Positions 34,545 through 47,638 of a stretch of 64,000 nucleotides of DNA are shown here, in pieces. The translations under genes were made by a program, and so were the position numbers. Origin of the DNA: Colletotrichum lupini. Taxonomy: Eukaryota > Ascomycota > Sordariomycetes > Glomerellales > Glomerellaceae. Every line of letters begins with the position of its first letter. The stretch's first letter is position 1. The notes beneath the pieces were generated by a model. That model ran no database searches. It was not told the DNA's origin and saw only the letters and a program-made list of their open reading frames with translations. The stretch lies in the NCBI RefSeq assembly GCF_023278565.1, contig NC_064678.1, forward strand, positions 6,386,001-6,450,000, read 5' to 3'.

Positions 34545-35316
34545 TTAGAAAGCAGGCTTCTGCGACGACCCAACAACGTTATCGACAAGTCCCTTCCACA
34601 AATCTCTCAGACCGGGCTGGTGCGCCTCCGTCTCGGCGGCGGCCTCGCCGTCGTGGGCCCACTTGAGCTCCACGCCGTCCACGCCGAAGCCCTCGACCTC
34701 CGTCAACGCGGCGGCGGTGGTGACGTTTTCCGGGTGCGCGGCGACGATTGAGATCTCGGGCTTGGAGAGCGGGAGGGCGTCCGCGGCGGAGGCGGGGGCC
34801 TGCTCGTAGAGGGACTGGTGTTTCGTGGTGAAGGAGTCTGGGAGGAGGGGCATGCGCATGCCCGCGAACTCGTTTCTGGGGACGGGGTCGTAGGAGATGG
34901 GGAGGATGGTGAAGTCCATCCCGCCGGCGTTGGGAGAGGATGATGCGCCGGAGGAGAAGGTTTGCATTTGGCGGACGCAGGGGGAGGTCCGGGTTGGCTG
35001 GGGGGTTGGGCGGTGGGTTGTGCTCAGGGTGCGGGCGGACTGTGGTGTTGTGTTAGTTGGGGTTTCTTGTTTCAATAGTAGAGCTTCTTGGTGAGAGACT
35101 GCGGGGAGGGAGGGGAAGGGAGGGGGGAGAGAGTGTGTGACATACATCGTGATCGCGGGTGCTCCGGTTCTGGAGCAGCTCTGCGTATTTCGGCATGAGG
35201 ACGGCGCCGTGGTTGACGTTGTAGTGAGACTCGAGGAGGCCGCTGGATCGGCTGGCCGTGGCGGCGGAGTTGATGGAGCGGGTGAGCTTTGCGACGGGGG
35301 CGGTGATGCGCGACAT
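34545..35316 (-). CDS. Small conserved fungal protein, probably mitochondrial
   Basis: Two exons (35316-35146, 35039-34545) give 221 residues; the 106-bp intron has a CTAAC branch and resumes in frame. The first 25 residues are basic, Ser/Ala-rich and free of acidic residues, typical of a mitochondrial presequence. The rest has a conserved-looking core (GGMDFTILPISYDPVPRNEFAGMR) and an acidic, Ala-rich C-terminal half ending GLRDLWKGLVDNVVG. No named domain is recognised and there is no membrane segment. Reading frame and splice sites support a real gene; function is unknown. Confidence 0.75.
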
Positions 35317-38300
35317 GTTGGCGGTTTTGGGGGGTTGGGGGGGTTGAAGAGATTCCGATGTGTTGGTTGATGTTTTTGGGGTTCAAGTGCCGACCAGGCT
35401 CGTAGTTCTGATAGCTTGTTGGAAGAGGTTGGTGACGATGTCTTGAGACTCAGATGTGAGGTGAGAGTGAGAGGTTGCTTCAGGCTTGCTGAGTGCGAGT
35501 GGCAGAGTAGATGCGTGTGTACGGACGGACGGCAGATGTAGTAGAGTTGATGAATGGTTGGATGGATGGGAATCAAGAGAAGATGGAGGGGGAGTTGCAC
35601 GGCAGATATACAAACGCACGGAAGGAGGGAAGGGCGGGTGAGAGATCAGAGATCAGAGACAACGAGACAGAGCTTCACTCACACACACACACATACGCGC
35701 ACTATCTTACCACACGAGCATTCACACACACACGCACACCTCCATGCACACAGGGCGTAGATACACACCCTCTCTTGTCTGACGACCCCCGGAACTGGAA
35801 CTGGAACACTGGGAACTGGAACGGGGACTTGGCCAGGGTGGGCCGGCGAATACGTTTGGACAGGTTTGGATTGGGGAGAGGGTAGGGGCATGGATGGGAT
35901 GAGATGCGACGGAGTGAGCGGTGGGATGAGATTGAGACAGAGAGACAGAGATAGAAGGGGAGGGGGAGGGCGGTCCCAGGTCTGGTCTGGGTTCGGGGAT
36001 GGGATGGGATGAGAACGGCGGTTGCGGTTGTGCCGGTGGAAGTGGTGAGTGAGTGAGAGTGTGGTATGGTGGCAGACCAAGGTAAACGGTAAGAGTTGCA
36101 TCCTATCTGAACCTACATTATGAGGGAATGAGAAAAGAAAGGTACTTGCGTTGCTGAGAAACGTGGAATCAGGGTCAAAGTACAGGTCGCGCCCGTTGTC
36201 CGTGTAAGAGGTACGAAGGAGGTGGATGTACCCGGAGGTCCGGTGAACGGCGGAGGACAGCCTGCATGGCATGGCATGGCCTTTGGCCTTTGGCGGAGGG
36301 TGAGAGCCGGGTGCCGGGAGTGGGTGAGATACCCTTGCCAGCAGGCACTTGGTATCCGTTTCCGCATACTTTCTGGGCTTGACTTTCCATTAGTATGGCT
36401 AATGAGTATAGCGCTATCGATCTGTAGAGCTTAGTTGAGCCTGTAAGCTGCCAATGTTGTGCTAAGAGTATACTGCCGTGAGAGTGAGAGTAAGTTGAGT
36501 GAGTGAGATGGCCCCCCCTGGCAATTGTTGAGGAGGGATCCAATCAGATCAGCAGGGGCCCCAGGGAGAACAAGTCATGGTTATTTTGGTTGGTTGAGTG
36601 GGGGAGAGAGAGACGCACCTCAATGTATGTGTCGGCATTCTGCCCCATGGGTGGGAACGCTATTGTGCCACCACGCATGCACATAAGGCGAGTCTTGTTT
36701 AGTCTGTTCCCCGCGGATGCAGTTGGTCTCGTCCTTCTGGTTTCCAGAGGAGCCGACGAACTCTACAGTGAGTTACGAGTCGCGAGGCAAGATCACGTAG
36801 ACTATGAAGTTACATGGGCAAGTCCATCGCCAGACTGGCTGTACGTAGCTTGGTGGGTATTGCGGATGAGCATCCGTAGTGGCCACACTATTTTCCAACT
36901 ATTATACAACAGAAATCCAAGCAGGAGTCGGGGAGCACTCAGCAGTCTGGGCACCAGACCGCCCCGATCTGCGCGGGGCGCCGCGTGAGCTGACGACGGG
37001 AGGGGAATGGCGCGGGTATGGCATGTATTTCCAGCCAACCTACCCCAACTCCCCTCAAAGCTCTCAGGGATTTTGTAAAATGCTGTTGCTGTTACCGTCA
37101 CCGCTCCTGGATCTGGGATCTACTGGCGCTGAACCCAGGGTTCTGCATTGTGGTGGTGGTGCGAGGACTGATACTTACCTTTCAGTGACCTCCCGCGGAG
37201 TCGGACACAGATTCTAACCGTGCCAATCGTGCCAATCTAGTGCCGTTCTGTGGAGAATGGAACGGCTGCCGTTTGCAGATTCACTGTGACAGTGGGCCCA
37301 GTACTCTATATCTAAACTTGGCAGGAAACGAGGCGCTGGAGACAAGAGAGACATATCCATCGATGCGCAAGGACGAGAGAGAGCAAGGATGGGGCACGTG
37401 TATGCGATGAGCACGTTCAGGCAAAGAAGACTCTACCCGTGGAGCCTGGACTGGGTTCGGTGGTTCACTTGGTTTCTTCGAGGTGGTCGGGTACTGCGAT
37501 GAAGCAGCTTCGTGACCCTGCCAAGGCGGGCACCGGACGGGAGGTAAGCAGTAAGGTAGGAGTAGGCGAGCGTGGGTTGCCATAGCGCTTTTGTCCATAG
37601 GGAGGAGGGTGGAAGACTGAGCGAGAACGGCCGAGCCTATTCCGCCAACCCCAACCCAGAAACCTATCAAATTCGCGGTTGGTATCACCGTGCAGTGATT
37701 TGCTTGGTTGTGCGAGTCTAAACTAGTGCCAACTGCGAACTGGCTTTCTGGTGTCAGATTGTCATGGTTCCAATCGTGATGCCAAGTTCGATGATCGAAG
37801 AGACGAGCGAGTTGCGGTGGTGTGAAGGCGAGGAAACATGATGGAGGGGGGATGACGAGCGGTTCCCTCTAAGAGATTGACACTGAAGATGCAGGGGACG
37901 ACGTTGGTCAAGCAGACGAAGCAGACGAAGCAGACGAAGCAGACGAAGCAGACGAAGCAGACTCAGAGGCAACGGCGATAGCTTGATGTCAGACAGACAC
38001 GTTCCAACGTCCCCATGGGCTCTTGGGGGGTTCCCGGTGATACCGATAAGGAACGGGCTGGGTGTTGTTAGACACGCCCTCCTCAACAGAAATAGAGACA
38101 TCCATAACCCTTTCAAGCCTGGCTGGTCCCTGGACAGATTGTCACAGTAGCAGAGCAGGAGTAAACAGAAAACCCCAGATACCAAACTGGGATTCCACAG
38201 ATCCGTCGCATGATAGAGTCGCCTGGGCGCGCCAGTGAATACACAGCCAGTATCGCTGACCAATGTCACCGGAGTTTAGGCACTGTTACGTGGCTTGCTC

Positions 38301-41300
38301 CACGACTAGGTGTCGATGTTTGTGATGATTTTCAGGGACGGCATTAACTTGAGAATATGACTATGCGGAATTGCAGATCGCGCGGCGCCCTCCGTACCCA
38401 TCGAAACGTCAGGTATCCATCAAAATGCTTGTTGAGCTGAGTTGGCATGGCATGGTACTCCGTATGGCATGGCTGGCTCCCAGGCTGTGCACCGGGGAAG
38501 CGTGAAGCGTTATTGACTCCTTGTCGACTACAATTTCCACTTATGAATCAAAAGGAGCTTGGCTACGACAATATTGACTGGCACTGACAGCGCGGGTTGA
38601 CTTTCGCCTTGACAGTCTCCAGGTCCCTGCTTGGTGCTTGGGGTGAGGGAACTCGAGGCGAGCAGGAACAGAAGACAGAAACGGGGGACAGGCGAGAAGA
38701 AGGACAGGGAACTTGGAAGGGAAACCAAAAGCTTCGAGACGTTGAGGAGCTTGGGCCAGCTGCGGGTCCCCCGGTACATGCACGCCGGCTTCCCGTCCCT
38801 TTGCCCCCACTCACACCACACTACGTACCAGTGCTTACTTAAGGTGCCTTAGTAAAGGTACGAGGATACTTCTCTCTTCGTCAATCCTCTCGGTCAACAG
38901 CCCAAGCAACCGTCACCAACACGGCCATCTGAACGGAGTACAACACTCAGCAGCCAGCTCACACTTCCTTCGCTCTCACACCCGCGCACTATGAACCACA
39001 GACGCACCACTGACGCTCGCTGTTACTACACCTTACTCTGGCGTGTCAGGGCCCGCTGGACGAACCGTCAGACTCGCTCAGGGCTAAGGCACGGCTGGTC
39101 TGCCACTTGAAGATTTGTTGACCGAGACGCGCATTGGCGTCCTTTTTCCGTCGTCTCCATCCATCCTCGCTATTATTCTCTCTCTTCAGCAACGGCTGGC
39201 TTGGCCATCGTAGCGCTTCCCGTTCCTGTTTTCGTCGTCCGTTCTTGGACACTCTCGTCGAGCTTCCGTCCTGGACTCTGGACTCTGGCCTCTTTGGATC
39301 GCAAGTTCTCCTTTCGCTGTGGTCGCCCCTGGGATTGTCACAAAGAATCGTCGTAACATAGGTACCGCCCTGCCCTGCCACGCCTGCCAACCAAGACATG
39401 CTGGGGCTGGTTAGCGTATTCCCCCCTGCCGCCGGGGGACCTGCAACCCCATGATCGCCCTTGTCGGCTGGGCATGCCTGGCCTGGATGGGGTTCTCTCG
39501 CTCGACATCACTGGCCAGTCGCTCAGGGCCAGATGGCGGACAGGGCGAACCGTTGAGGCTTGACTCTGGGCTCTTGAATTAACCCTCCGAAGATCGCACT
39601 GAGCCAAGGCCAGTCTATTTGCCTGCCAACATGGTGGAAATTGCACCTGGGACAGTGCATCAAGGTATAAACAAGATGACGGACAGATACACAGGGCGAA
39701 GCTACACACTGGCACGATACGCTGGTGGTTGGTAGGCAAGCCGGGACCTGGAAGCTCAGGGAAGCTCCATAGCTTCTTGGGCTCACCGCTTGGGGTTCAG
39801 ATCCACCATCCCGGGGGTGTTTGTGCCGCTGCCGCAGGTCGAATTACTCACTGAATTGGCGTCAATATGATTGGCCACAGGAGAAGGACGATCGGCGCAT
39901 GGCCAGATCGTTGGGAAACCTTGCCAGAATCCCATGTTCTTCTCGAAATGTCCACCGTCACAGACGGCGACCCACGACAGTTTTACGGCAATCGTTCTCC
40001 GACTTGAGGATGTTTGACGGTTCGAATGGCCAGGTTGGGCGGGTAAGCAAACAGCGCATCTTGAATCGGTCTTGTGCACCCCTACTCGGTGCGAACGGCA
40101 CCTTCAAAATTGTTCCTCTCTCATCCGCGTCTAGTTCACTGCCAGTCCTTGAAGCTTATGCAAGGTGTGGCAAGCTACACTTCAGACGGCGTCTCAATCT
40201 GTTGTTCGCTGTCCGAACCAGACCTCCGAACAACTCGGCGATATTCACCCCCCGTTGACCATGAAGTCATGAACAAGACTCCATCGAGATGACAAGAACC
40301 TGATTCATGAAGAAGCCTTCGAAAACGGATCCTTGATGACGACGGCAAGGAGAAGCGCCGAAGAAGGAGGCCTAGAATCCCGAACGTTCTGATACTCGCG
40401 CCCATGCAAGCGGACGGATTAAAACCGAGAAGAAGAGGTCGGAGAGCGAGGTATCTATCGCCGAACATCAGACCAACCCGTCGCCGTGGGGGTCGTTCGG
40501 ACAATTCTTTAATGGCTGGAACCACCAAAAAAGACACACGAATCAGGGCCGAGTCTGTGCGAGGGGGAAAGTTCTGAGAGGAACCACTGGCCCGGTTCCT
40601 CGATCAAGGGAAGGCCCTGGAGTCTGTTCCTTCTGGCGTGTGTCTGGAAATTCTGGTTCGACTCTTGTTATTCCCCAGCGCCGGTATTTTTAGTAGCCCA
40701 TGGCGTCTCGGACGGGGCGACGGCCGTGCGACGACGTCTGCCGCTCCCGTGTATGAAGTTTGATTCTTGGACCATGTTAGTTGTGCTGGGGAGACTGACA
40801 GGATGCTTCGGCTCGGCTTCTTTGACAAGATTGTACCTTGAAAGAACTACACTGTGGAAATCCATTATCGGGAATCCCATGGGGAGCTCATTCTTGCGAA
40901 GGAGCTCCAGACGGGGTGGCTTGACTGATACACGCCTCATCTGCGTCCGGCCACGCCGCGAATCTCTCATGTAGTAACTACGATTGGCGCCTACATGTGG
41001 CGCGATATCGATGGCCTCGTTCTACTATTTTGCCTTCTCAAATGCCTACTTCATGTGTAAGTACGCATATGTTCCATGCAAATGCAACTGCAATGCTGTC
41101 TGAAAGGGTAGGTATGTATGCGCGCCGACCATTTAGATACCAACACGCACAGATAAGGATTATTCAGAAAGAAACATGCCGCCGGGCCTGGCTTATTCGA
41201 GATTGGTGATCAGGAACGCGTGATTGGCATCCAGGCACTCGGGAGTACCCTACCTATGCCTACCTCTCTGAGCCTCTTACATTGGAACACTCAGTGAGGC

Positions 41301-41958
41301 GAATGAGATGCGGACGATTTCACATTCACCGCTCATTCCCATGCTGCCCCTAATCCACGAATCCGAGGTGCCGTCTTCGCCTCAGTACCCAGTCACATTT
41401 CATGATCTCAGACACGCGGATCGCCAGGGAGAATTCTACGTTTCGGGGCGGTCGCGGCGAGGATACCGGACGCGGGAGCTTGTCTAAGATAAGAGATTGT
41501 CTCTGGACACACAGTGGCCGCGGCCAACGATACGTCGTTAAAGCCGCTGTGGCGCTATTGGTCCACGAGCTGTGATAATGGCGTTTGAAACATAGAGCAA
41601 CAAGCTGGTGTGGCAGATATCATCTATTCGAGATCCGCGGATGAGCAAAGAGACGGGCCGGGCCCGGGAGATGGATGGACATCGTCGTAACAACCTTTTT
41701 TGGCATGGGCCTCCCCCCCATACCTTGCGTACCTATCCATATTCTCCAGCCCTTCGCAGGGAGCGCGGCTCGGAATTACGAGGATCCAATCATTTCGCCT
41801 CACCCCGCCCACGTGTTTGGCTGCGGGCGAAAAGGTCTCAAACGGGGGCCGGGTGTGGTGTGTCTCTCTCAACAAGACCTCAAACTTCTGCCATCTCATT
41901 CCGGGGCGTAATGAGTCTAAGCACCCCGGGACCTGCCAAACGTGAACAGCCAATCATT
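35317..41958. other. 6.6-kb spacer without a supportable gene
   Basis: Scattered frames of up to about 170 codons on both strands show no motifs, codon pattern or splice continuity. The first kilobase is the promoter of the mitochondrial-protein gene and is GT/GA-rich. A CT-rich leader-like stretch at about 38870-39350 resembles the start of a transcript, but no coding exon follows that I can support. A 9-bp tandem repeat is at 37911-37962. Confidence 0.4.
37911..37962. repeat. 9-bp tandem repeat, about 5.8 copies
   Basis: The unit AGCAGACGA is repeated five times perfectly, then partly. It lies in open frames on both strands by virtue of its length being a multiple of three, but no gene is supported. 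Confidence 0.85.
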
Positions 41959-43246
41959 ATGTCCGAATCGCCGGGCGGTCCGGAGCCGGGGATGGGGTCG
42001 CCGGCTCCGGCTTTTATTTCGCTCGGCATGGTTGTGATTGATGAGCTCCGCTTTCCGGACGGGAGAGTTCTTCGCGACGTTCCCGGCGGTTCTGGGTTTT
42101 ATGGTGAGTGGAAGCTGTGGCAGCCGGACTTTGAGCCTCACCTATTGTTGGCTTCTTCTTCCTCGGTGTCGCTTTCTTGGGAACATTTCAGAGGGTGAAG
42201 CTCAGCTTCTAATATTGGTTAGGTACTCTCGGCGCACGCCTTGCCATTCCGCAAAATGAGTCTGCGAATGTGTGTTGTGTCATTACGGCTGGATCTGACT
42301 TCCCGACTGCTGTGAGACAGCAGATTGCGGGATGGGGTGTCACCGTTCATTATGACGAGACGCCGGATAGGCTGTCAACGAGAGGTCTTTTGGAATATGA
42401 GAATGATGCCTTTGGAAGTGAGTTGCTGATATCTTTCCTGCATGAATCACGTACCCGGACTAACATCGACTCGCAGAAAAGACATTTCGATATACTGTGC
42501 CACCATTACACCCGAATCTAGCCCGGCTTCCCGAACCTCTTCTTCGATCCTCAGTAATTCACACCCTAGCGACGCCAGAAGACCTTGAGCGCCATGTGGA
42601 AACTCTTACGAACCTCCGCGGTCAAATGGAAAACCCAAGTTCCCTAATCGCATGGGAACCATCGCCTCTCAACGTTCACAACCGGAAAGCCGAGCACTTG
42701 AGAGCCCTCCACCTCTCAGATATCTGTTCTCCAAATGACCACGAACTCCTCCGTATGAAAGGCATAGACGAGATTCCGGGAGTCCCTTACAACAGAACAC
42801 TGATAGAACGCCATGCTATCAACCTCTCCGGTGGGATCAAGGCATCGGGGCATTCTGCATTGCTGGAGGAAGTGCGGAACAGACCGCGGGTCACGGTCAT
42901 CAGGTGCGGCGAACAGGGCTGTCTCACGATTCCCCGGGGCGGCAACCCGATATGGCTGCCCCCTTTCTACGACCATGACTCTTCGAAAGTCCAAGACCCC
43001 ACAGGTGCCGGGAATGCGTTCCTCGGAGCATTTGCAGTTGCTTTCGCGAGAACAGATGACGCGGTGCTTGCGTCCGCGTATGGGTCTGTGGCGGCCGGCT
43101 TCGTTATCGAGCAGATTGGTCCGCCTCGGAGAGAGGTCATCGACGGCAGAGAGTGCTGGAATGGGGAGGCGTTTGAGGACAGGTTGAGGACATATCTGGA
43201 CAAGGTCGCGACATGGTCGACCGATGGAGTACTGCAAAGCAAGTAG
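41959..43246 (+). CDS. PfkB-family carbohydrate kinase-like protein, Mak32 type
   Basis: Three exons (41959-42103, 42223-42417, 42477-43246) give 369 residues; introns of 119 and 59 bp keep the frame. The N-terminus FISLGMVVIDELRFPDG and PGGSGFYGTLGARLA match the first PfkB signature region. The second signature is DPTGAGNAFLGAF, where the catalytic-base Asp of ordinary PfkB kinases (GAGD) is Asn (about Asn293). The yeast Mak32 group likewise departs from the kinase consensus at this Asp, so this may be family-typical rather than a defect. Mak32 was first known for a role in maintaining killer-virus dsRNA in yeast; its biochemical activity is unclear. It ends 175 bp from the homoserine kinase gene, tail to tail. 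Confidence 0.88.
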
Positions 43247-43421
43247 ATCAAGAAGCCTCAGGATGGTCATAGAACGGGTCGGACTTCCCGGTGGTCATCT
43301 GGGTATCATAACGAGATTCTAAATTTCTCGACTTCTAAATGCTTGATAACGTGGCCACTCGCCCAAATCCGTGTTCTAAGTTTTCAACCCTTTTTCCTTT
43401 CGCCAGCTTATACACTGCCTT

Positions 43422-44641
43422 TCACCGGATAACCTGCGTTCCCTCAGCGGGCTCCAGAATCTTCCACTCGCAGCCGACGTTCTTATCGGCGTTGTTCTCC
43501 CTGAGAATCTTGATGATCTTGTTGGCAATCTCCTCAAAGTTGCTCGTGGCGAGCGCAAGGATGGTGGGACCCGCGCCGGAGAGGCAAACGCCGAGGAAGC
43601 CCGGCTGCGTGCTGGGGGACATGCCCTCAACGATCTGGCTCAGGCCAGGGATGAGGGTCTGGCGGTAGGGCTGGTGGATCTTGTCTTGCATTGCCAGGTG
43701 GATGAGTTCCGGATCTGGGGGGGAAGTGCCCAGGGCTACGGGGAGAAGAGCTATTCTCTGCATGTTGAAGGTCTGTGGTTTGGTTAGTCGAGGATGGGAC
43801 AAAATACATGAGGGACTATAGGGGGTCAGGAGGTACTTACAACGTCGGGACGGGTGTAGTGCGGCGGCAGCACCTCACGGGCGAGGTGGGTAGGGACCTG
43901 GAAGTCGGGAATGATGGCGATGGCCTTGATCTCCTTGGCCCAGGGAAACTTGATGTGGTGGCCAATGCCGTGGGGCGGCTCCGGCGGGGTCTCGCCCGTG
44001 TCGACGCCGCCTGCCGGGGCGGGCAGGACTTCGCTGAGGGGGATCTCGATGCGCTGGACGTCTTCGGGCTTCAGGGGGCGGAGGTAGGTGCCGACGAAGC
44101 CGCCGTATAGCGAGGCGCCGACATTGTCGGGGTGTCTCTCTGGTTTGTTTGTGAGTAACACTGCATTGGGGATGTCGAGGGTATCAATACTAGAGAAAGG
44201 GGGTTACTCACCAATCATCAAACAGAAGTCGAATAGTCTGTCCAAGCTGAGGTGATCCAGGTGTCCGACCTCTTTTCCGAGCATGACGCCGGCAACGACA
44301 GCGGAGCCGGAGCTACCGAGGCCGCGGCCGAGCGGGATGGGGTTCTTGATGTGGACATGGGTCTCGACAGGGAACATCCGCTGGCCGTGGCACCGCAGGA
44401 CATAGAGGGCGACGCGGGTGATGAGGTTGACGGACGGGTCGAGGCTGATATCAGAGGAGCCCTCGCCCTGGCCCTCGTAGGTGAGGCGGCAGCTGAGGGG
44501 CTCCGAGGAGGAGGTCTTTGAGCGGTCGACGGTGACGTGCAGCTCGAGGTAGACGGAGAGGGCGAGGCCGATGACGTCGAAGCCGGGGCCGATGTTGGCC
44601 GAGGACGAGGGCGTCTTGATCACGAATGTTTCTTTGGTCAT
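43422..44641 (-). CDS. THR1: Homoserine kinase
   Basis: Three exons (44641-44212, 44139-43841, 43772-43422) give 359 residues; introns of 72 and 68 bp keep the frame. It is a GHMP kinase: N-terminal PSSSANIGPGFDVIGLAL, the ATP-binding loop PIPLGRGLGSSGSAVVAG at about 101-118, and the C-terminal GVCLSGAGPTILAL. It phosphorylates homoserine to O-phosphohomoserine, the penultimate step to threonine, in the cytosol. A Pro/Gly-rich insertion near residues 180-200 is longer than in bacterial enzymes. A perfect TGACTCA box lies about 290 bp upstream, suggesting regulation by CpcA/Gcn4. It converges on the Mak32-like gene with a 175-bp gap. Confidence 0.96.
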
Positions 44642-44927
44642 GGTAGGCGAGGCTGGCGGGCGGTGTAAGTTGGTTGGATGAGGGAAGGGGGGTGAGTGTG
44701 TGAGTGTGTGTGTGGGCTGAGGAGGTAGGATGAGGTGAGGGGTTCAGATCAATTCGGTGAGGCGGGGTGAAAGCTTCACGTCGATCGACGGTTGTCTCAA
44801 TGGAGGTTATGGAATGGATCTGTGATACCTTCTGGTGGCTTTTACGTGAGACGAGTATGAAATCTCACGCAGAAAAGTGAAAATGAGAGTGAGTCTAGCT
44901 CAGTATTGCTTAAACTGGTGTCGTTCG

Positions 44928-44934
44928 TGACTCA
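44928..44934. promoter_or_regulatory. TGACTCA box (CpcA/Gcn4 consensus) upstream of THR1
   Basis: Perfect TGACTCA about 290 bp before the start codon at 44641. It is the same box and nearly the same distance as at the BCAT gene. Confidence 0.5.
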
Positions 44935-47632
44935 AAAAAATTGGACGTCGCCCGATGACCGGAGCGTCTCAGCGGCCCGGCGCTGCTTCCTGGTGGGGTG
45001 AAGCCCTACAGTGTACACAGGTACGTCCCCTTCGAGTGCGGGGTGTCCCTCCGGGCGGCCATTGGCCAATGAGAGTACTGGATGCTGCTCAATGCACGGT
45101 CAGCTCTCAGCGCAGTGTCAGTGTCTTATCGCCCTGCTCCAAGGCTGAACATCCTCCACTCAGCGCACCTCACCTCACTGGAATGAGGTGACCACACCTG
45201 CAGCTCTATCTTATCTTATCGCGTAGCCTCTTCCTTCTCATCCAATTTCCTTTGACTTTCTCTGCTCGGAGCCTCTTGCCAATGACAACTGCATCTTGCA
45301 ACTACATCTCATGCCTCATCCCGGGGTCAGGCTGTGTGACATACTGCTCACTGCTCTCAGCTTTCGACTGATTTCAGAAGCTGGCGGCATCTGTTGCCTT
45401 TTGACTTGTCGACTTACCAACACAACCAGCCTCGTCAACAAACTGCCAAGTGTTCCACACTCGGTCAAGATGCTCGTCTGATGATAGCAATACTTCAGGC
45501 GGACCACAGAAGTGTCGATCTCTTGAGGAGCTCCTCGTGATCTATCACAGCGATTTGGATAGCATTCCCCTTGACAAGTTGGGATGTCATCCGTATTAAT
45601 CTATTCTCTTCCTGGCCTTACATCAGCCCATCTCCAAACTCCATCTCGTATCGCTGTCTTCCTGCGAGCAACTCGCCTTCGGGTAGTCCCCGAGACTGCA
45701 GACAGCCGAGTCAGTAGCCTGACTGGGCATCTTTCTCCCAATACTCGAAATGATCGTGGCTCTCTTCACGAAGAGCCGCCTTAGGCACGGAATGTAATTC
45801 CGAAGGACTCGCTGCCAGGAGGGGTCTCACAGTGACGACCATTCACCGCCTCCCTCGTCGAAGATCTATCAGGAACTCCCAAAAGCAAGCGGGGATCAGG
45901 ACAAGAGCTCGTGTTCTGCCGAGCCAACCGCATACTCCACCGTCCATCGCAAATGCTTGCCAATCGCGTCGGAAAGCTCCATTCTGGAGTTGCGGAGCTA
46001 CGGATGGAGATTCACTTGCTATGCAGATGCCACAAGCGTTGTGGCCATGACCAACTGCTATTCTCAGCTCAAAGACGATCACTTAGAAGAGCATCACAAG
46101 AAAAGGGCGGCGAAGCTCGGATACATCGGACACCCCGCGGACGGCGACGCAGCGACCAACACAGCGATCGGCCCATTTGTCCCAGACGAGTGAGACTGCG
46201 CGTGCTGATCCGCGCTTGCGCGCTTGTAACGTTGCTCGACGCCGCGGATGGTCAGCACGAAGCGCTCCTTATGCCAATAGACGGAAGGCGAATGAGGGCT
46301 AAGGGCTACCAAGTTGCCCACTGCCCTACTGCTTCGCCATCATGAGCGAGCTACGATTTGTTAGACTCAGCGCCGGCGCTCACTGGCGTCGAGGTCTCTC
46401 CTCTTCATGCTGTGCCCGTGGTTGCGGTACGTAGGTCTGACTTTTGGGGCTCGTCTGAACGTGGGATGGCGCCCGCCACAGCCGTAAGCCCATGACGCTC
46501 GACGTTTGCATCGCAGAACGCCAGCCCCAATCCTCCGAGGATGCAAGCCCCGACCACTCGGATTCGGGGTTTTTCATGTCAAGTCTTTTTTTCCTCTTCC
46601 TGTACGACGAGGAAACAGTAAGGTCGCAGCGGGCAGCGGACGCATGCGTTGGCGAAGAAACCGTTTCTGGCGACCAGAAGCAACACGAGGAAAAAAGAGC
46701 CACCTGACGTTACGTCCCGCCGGCATTGTGTGGGGAAAAACAAGAGATCAACACCTGTTGGCGGGAAAGTCGCCCGACGCACAAATGAGCCAAGTCCTGC
46801 ATATTGAATCGAGGAGGCTCCTCTGCGACGGCCCAAATAAGTTCAGAAGGATGTAAAAAAACAAGCAAAATACTTTGTTCCAAAGAGCATACGTTGAGTT
46901 GTGATAGTCTCATTCGGAATCAGTTTACTTCTCCCTTCTCAAGCGGCTGGAAGGAAAGAGAGGCTGGCAAACCGGGGCAAAGATGCGGAACCAGGGAATG
47001 CTAAACCCAAATAACCTTAGCGGTGTTTAATTGCTAAAAACAGCCCAGGATGACAGCCCTGTCGCATGCGACGGTCAACTACACACCGTCGCCGGTCCGT
47101 CGCAGCAGCAGCCAATTCGAGGCATCGCGTGTTTGTTCCCGCCCCATGCCATGAGCGTGAGCCCCCTAACGGCGCTGGGCAATCGGGGCTAGTGAATACG
47201 AGAATAATCCTCGCCTCCTTCTAGTGGCCCTTTCCCCACGTCAATAAACCAGATCTGTGATCGGCAGTGCAGGTGGTGCTTTTTCTACAGACTACGGATC
47301 AACTCTCTCTTTTCCCTTGCTTCCCGTAAACTGCGCCGCTCAATACGAATTGAAGGAACCCTGGGGAAGGCTTGTCCCCTCTCCGGCAGTCATCCCATAC
47401 GATGTGACATGTAGTATGGAGTCCTCGCCAAGCCGGCCAAGGGTCCTGTTGCCGGCCATGTCACGACATGACGCTATTGCCGGAGAGACCGCAACGTCAT
47501 GGATGACTTTTTCCCGCCTTCTTGCTGTATTTGTCGTTGGAGACCATGATCCGCTTCGGTTCGGGTCTGGTGATGGAGCCTAAAGTAGTGAAGAGGCTGA
47601 TCATTGTTAGGGATGAGCTGAGATCGAGGCTG
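44935..47632. other. 2.7-kb spacer without a supportable gene
   Basis: Frames at 45911-46345 and elsewhere overlap one another and have no motifs. The right few hundred bases are the promoter of the cerato-platanin gene. Confidence 0.4.
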
Positions 47633-47638
47633 TATAAG
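47633..47638 (+). promoter_or_regulatory. TATA-like element of the cerato-platanin gene
   Basis: TATAAG 170 bp before the start codon, followed by a CT/CA-rich leader. This spacing implies a leader of roughly 130 bases. Confidence 0.45.

Noticed and set aside
40016..40045. GGTTCGAAT resembling a tRNA B box
   Set aside because: No A box or acceptor-stem pairing at the needed distance; no tRNA cloverleaf can be drawn.
39338..40537. Possible multi-exon gene in the large spacer
   Set aside because: Frames on both strands could not be joined by plausible introns into anything with a recognisable motif.
45843..46345. Overlapping frames on both strands
   Set aside because: They exclude one another, lack motifs and have no conserved start context; probably chance.
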